Assembly: GCA_949361645.1 (NCBI GenBank)
Contig: OX442423.1
Coordinates: 9,071,459-9,135,458, forward strand
Direction: 5' to 3'
Length of the DNA: 64,000 nucleotides
Source of the DNA: Spongilla lacustris
Lineage: Eukaryota > Porifera > Demospongiae > Spongillida > Spongillidae
This document shows, piece by piece, positions 63,029 through 64,000 of this stretch; within the stretch, counting starts at the first letter, position 1, and each line of letters begins with the position of its first letter. A model generated the notes under the pieces. That model was not told the DNA's origin. It did not search any database and was given only the letters and a program-made list of their open reading frames with translations. The translations under genes were made by a program, and so were the position numbers.

Positions 63029-63522
63029 GCAGGCCCGGCGCACTCGGTCTGAAGTTGGTGCGGCCAATGATGGGCGTGGTGACCTACCCGGGGAGGGGGG
63101 TACCCCCTCCCGCCCAGGCAGGGGGTATGGGGAGCACTGTAAGCTCCTCCATCGGGGTCTGGGGCGGAGCCCCAGGAGCAAACGCTTTGTTGCGTTGGAA
63201 AAACTCAGAAAGCTACGCAAAAAAAAGCGGCGTTCAAGAGGCCTTTATAATGGTACCCAATGATATTAGCCTAATTATAATTAGCCATATTGTTTATACG
63301 CGTACAATCTGTGGCCGTGGTCCGGATAGCCGCTATATACTAGCAAATGATAACTATTAAAGAACTTTTACGCTGTACCGTTCTTGAATTAAGGCAATAT
63401 TGGGATCGCGACAGAGTGAGACTAACGTACAGCTACATTACTACACATTAGTGCAATATCAGACACTCCCACATAGTCAGATTTGGGCCGAAAGTTGGTG
63501 CGGCGCGCCGGGCCTGTCAGAC
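63029..63522. mobile_element. Possible terminal-inverted-repeat element with CAGGCCCGGCGC ends
   Basis: CAGGCCCGGCGC at 63033 and GCGCCGGGCCTG at 63508-63519 are inverted, and both are followed inward by GAAGTTGGTGCGGC or its relative. No clear target duplication. The interior has a GGGGTCTGGGGCGGAGCCCC block like the one near 5366. Confidence 0.5.
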
Positions 63523-63549
63523 AGGAGTTCCCCTAACGCTCGTAAGTTT

Positions 63550-63996
63550 ATTTACGTATAACGATAACCACCTGCTTTAGTACGATGGCTGTTGCTACAG
63601 TTTCTACTCCTCCGCTTCTTCCAAAGTTGCTCTTATATGGCCAGTTATAGCCAGTGGACCGTCGAGATGCCGTTACATTCGCCAATTGGTTTAGCCTGGT
63701 GGAAAGACGGCCAGCAAGCTTAGAAAAATCCACCCGGCACTGCTGCAGCACCCCAACACCCATAGGTCTCGAGCACAAGCTTGGATGCAGACCCAACCCA
63801 GTTCTTCACACTTCCTGTCATTGCTGTTGTGCTTTCTGTTCTCAGCTGCAAGGGCTGCCGACGTCATGCTCGCTTCTAACAAGACACTTGAATGTAGCGT
63901 GGACGTGACGGACAAGTCAAAGGCAGCAGGTTTGCCAAGGTCCCAGTTAGGGACAAGAACATCTGCTGGGCGGGATTGTGTATAGGTAAACCCAGC
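63550..63996 (-). pseudogene. PD-(D/E)XK-type retroelement C-terminal remnant at window edge
   Basis: Minus-strand frames read RPADVLVPNWDLGKPAAFDL, SVTSTLHSSVLLEASM, ENRKHNSNDRKCEELGWVCI, LVLETYGCWG and FSKLAGRLSTRLNQLA in order, with frame changes between blocks. The acidic AAFDLSVTS block and the ELGW.C block identify the same C-terminal domain class as 28630-28872. The element continues beyond the right edge. Confidence 0.7.
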
Positions 63997-64000
63997 CCCG

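Noticed and set aside
63785..63985. Plus-strand small protein with a good-looking signal peptide (MQTQPSSSHFLSLLLCFLFS)
   Set aside because: The opposite strand carries conserved retroelement blocks (AAFDLSVTS, ELGWVC) over the same bases, so the secretory look is an antisense coincidence.

Overview
This window looks like a piece of a metazoan nuclear genome, most likely a sponge (Porifera). The species is inference. The evidence is split-exon genes with GT/AG introns, extracellular Ig-like and fibronectin type III (FN3) domains in small symmetric exons, and a very high load of DNA transposons, foldback elements and retroelements. No tRNA, rRNA, CRISPR array or prokaryotic operon was seen. 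Indels in otherwise young sequences suggest some residual long-read assembly error.

The host genes are copies of one gene family, a small type I membrane receptor. Its plan is signal peptide exon, Cys-rich Ig-like exon of about 129 residues, FN3 exon, FN3 split over two exons, optional extra domain exon, then a transmembrane/tail exon. Nearly every junction is phase 1. Copy 1 (minus strand, 525-4484) lacks its 3' end. Copy 2 (minus, 19965-24246) is complete, with 7 exons and a predicted 525 aa. Copy 3 (minus, 57978-62270) has 6 in-frame exons and a predicted 428 aa, with an unrelated tail. Copy 4 (plus, 35840-38206) keeps only a frameshifted FN3 exon and a transmembrane exon. Copy 5 (plus, 42220-45166) has a signal exon, an Ig exon and an FN3 exon that runs into a GGGGA array. 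Introns are also similar between copies, including a private 39-bp minisatellite, so this is a recent segmental duplication cluster.

Most of the rest is mobile DNA. Two related tyrosine-recombinase retrotransposons with Ngaro-style split repeats lie at 24356-28234 and 47177-56912. The second is interrupted by a 4.2-kb Ty3/Gypsy element (49316-53509) with identical 101-bp LTRs and a 5-bp target duplication, and by a composite 2.5-kb insertion. A second LTR family is present as a solo LTR (12186-12529) and as an unusual inverted-LTR foldback element (42505-43815), each with a perfect 5-bp target duplication. hAT-like elements with 5-bp duplications lie at 3838-4383, 5264-6034 and 6928-9116. Large palindromic elements lie at 14263-16099, 34067-34907 and 45432-47043. 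Remnants of a retroelement class with a PD-(D/E)XK-like C-terminal domain lie at 18289-19044, 28630-28872, 29242-30765 and 63550-63996.

Simple-sequence arrays are extreme: about 675 bp of CCCT at 37276-37950, about 540 bp of a CT-rich 22-mer at 39590-40125, and about 360 bp of GGGGA at 44806-45166. The CCCT array abuts the 3' splice site of a receptor exon, and the GGGGA array starts inside another receptor exon.
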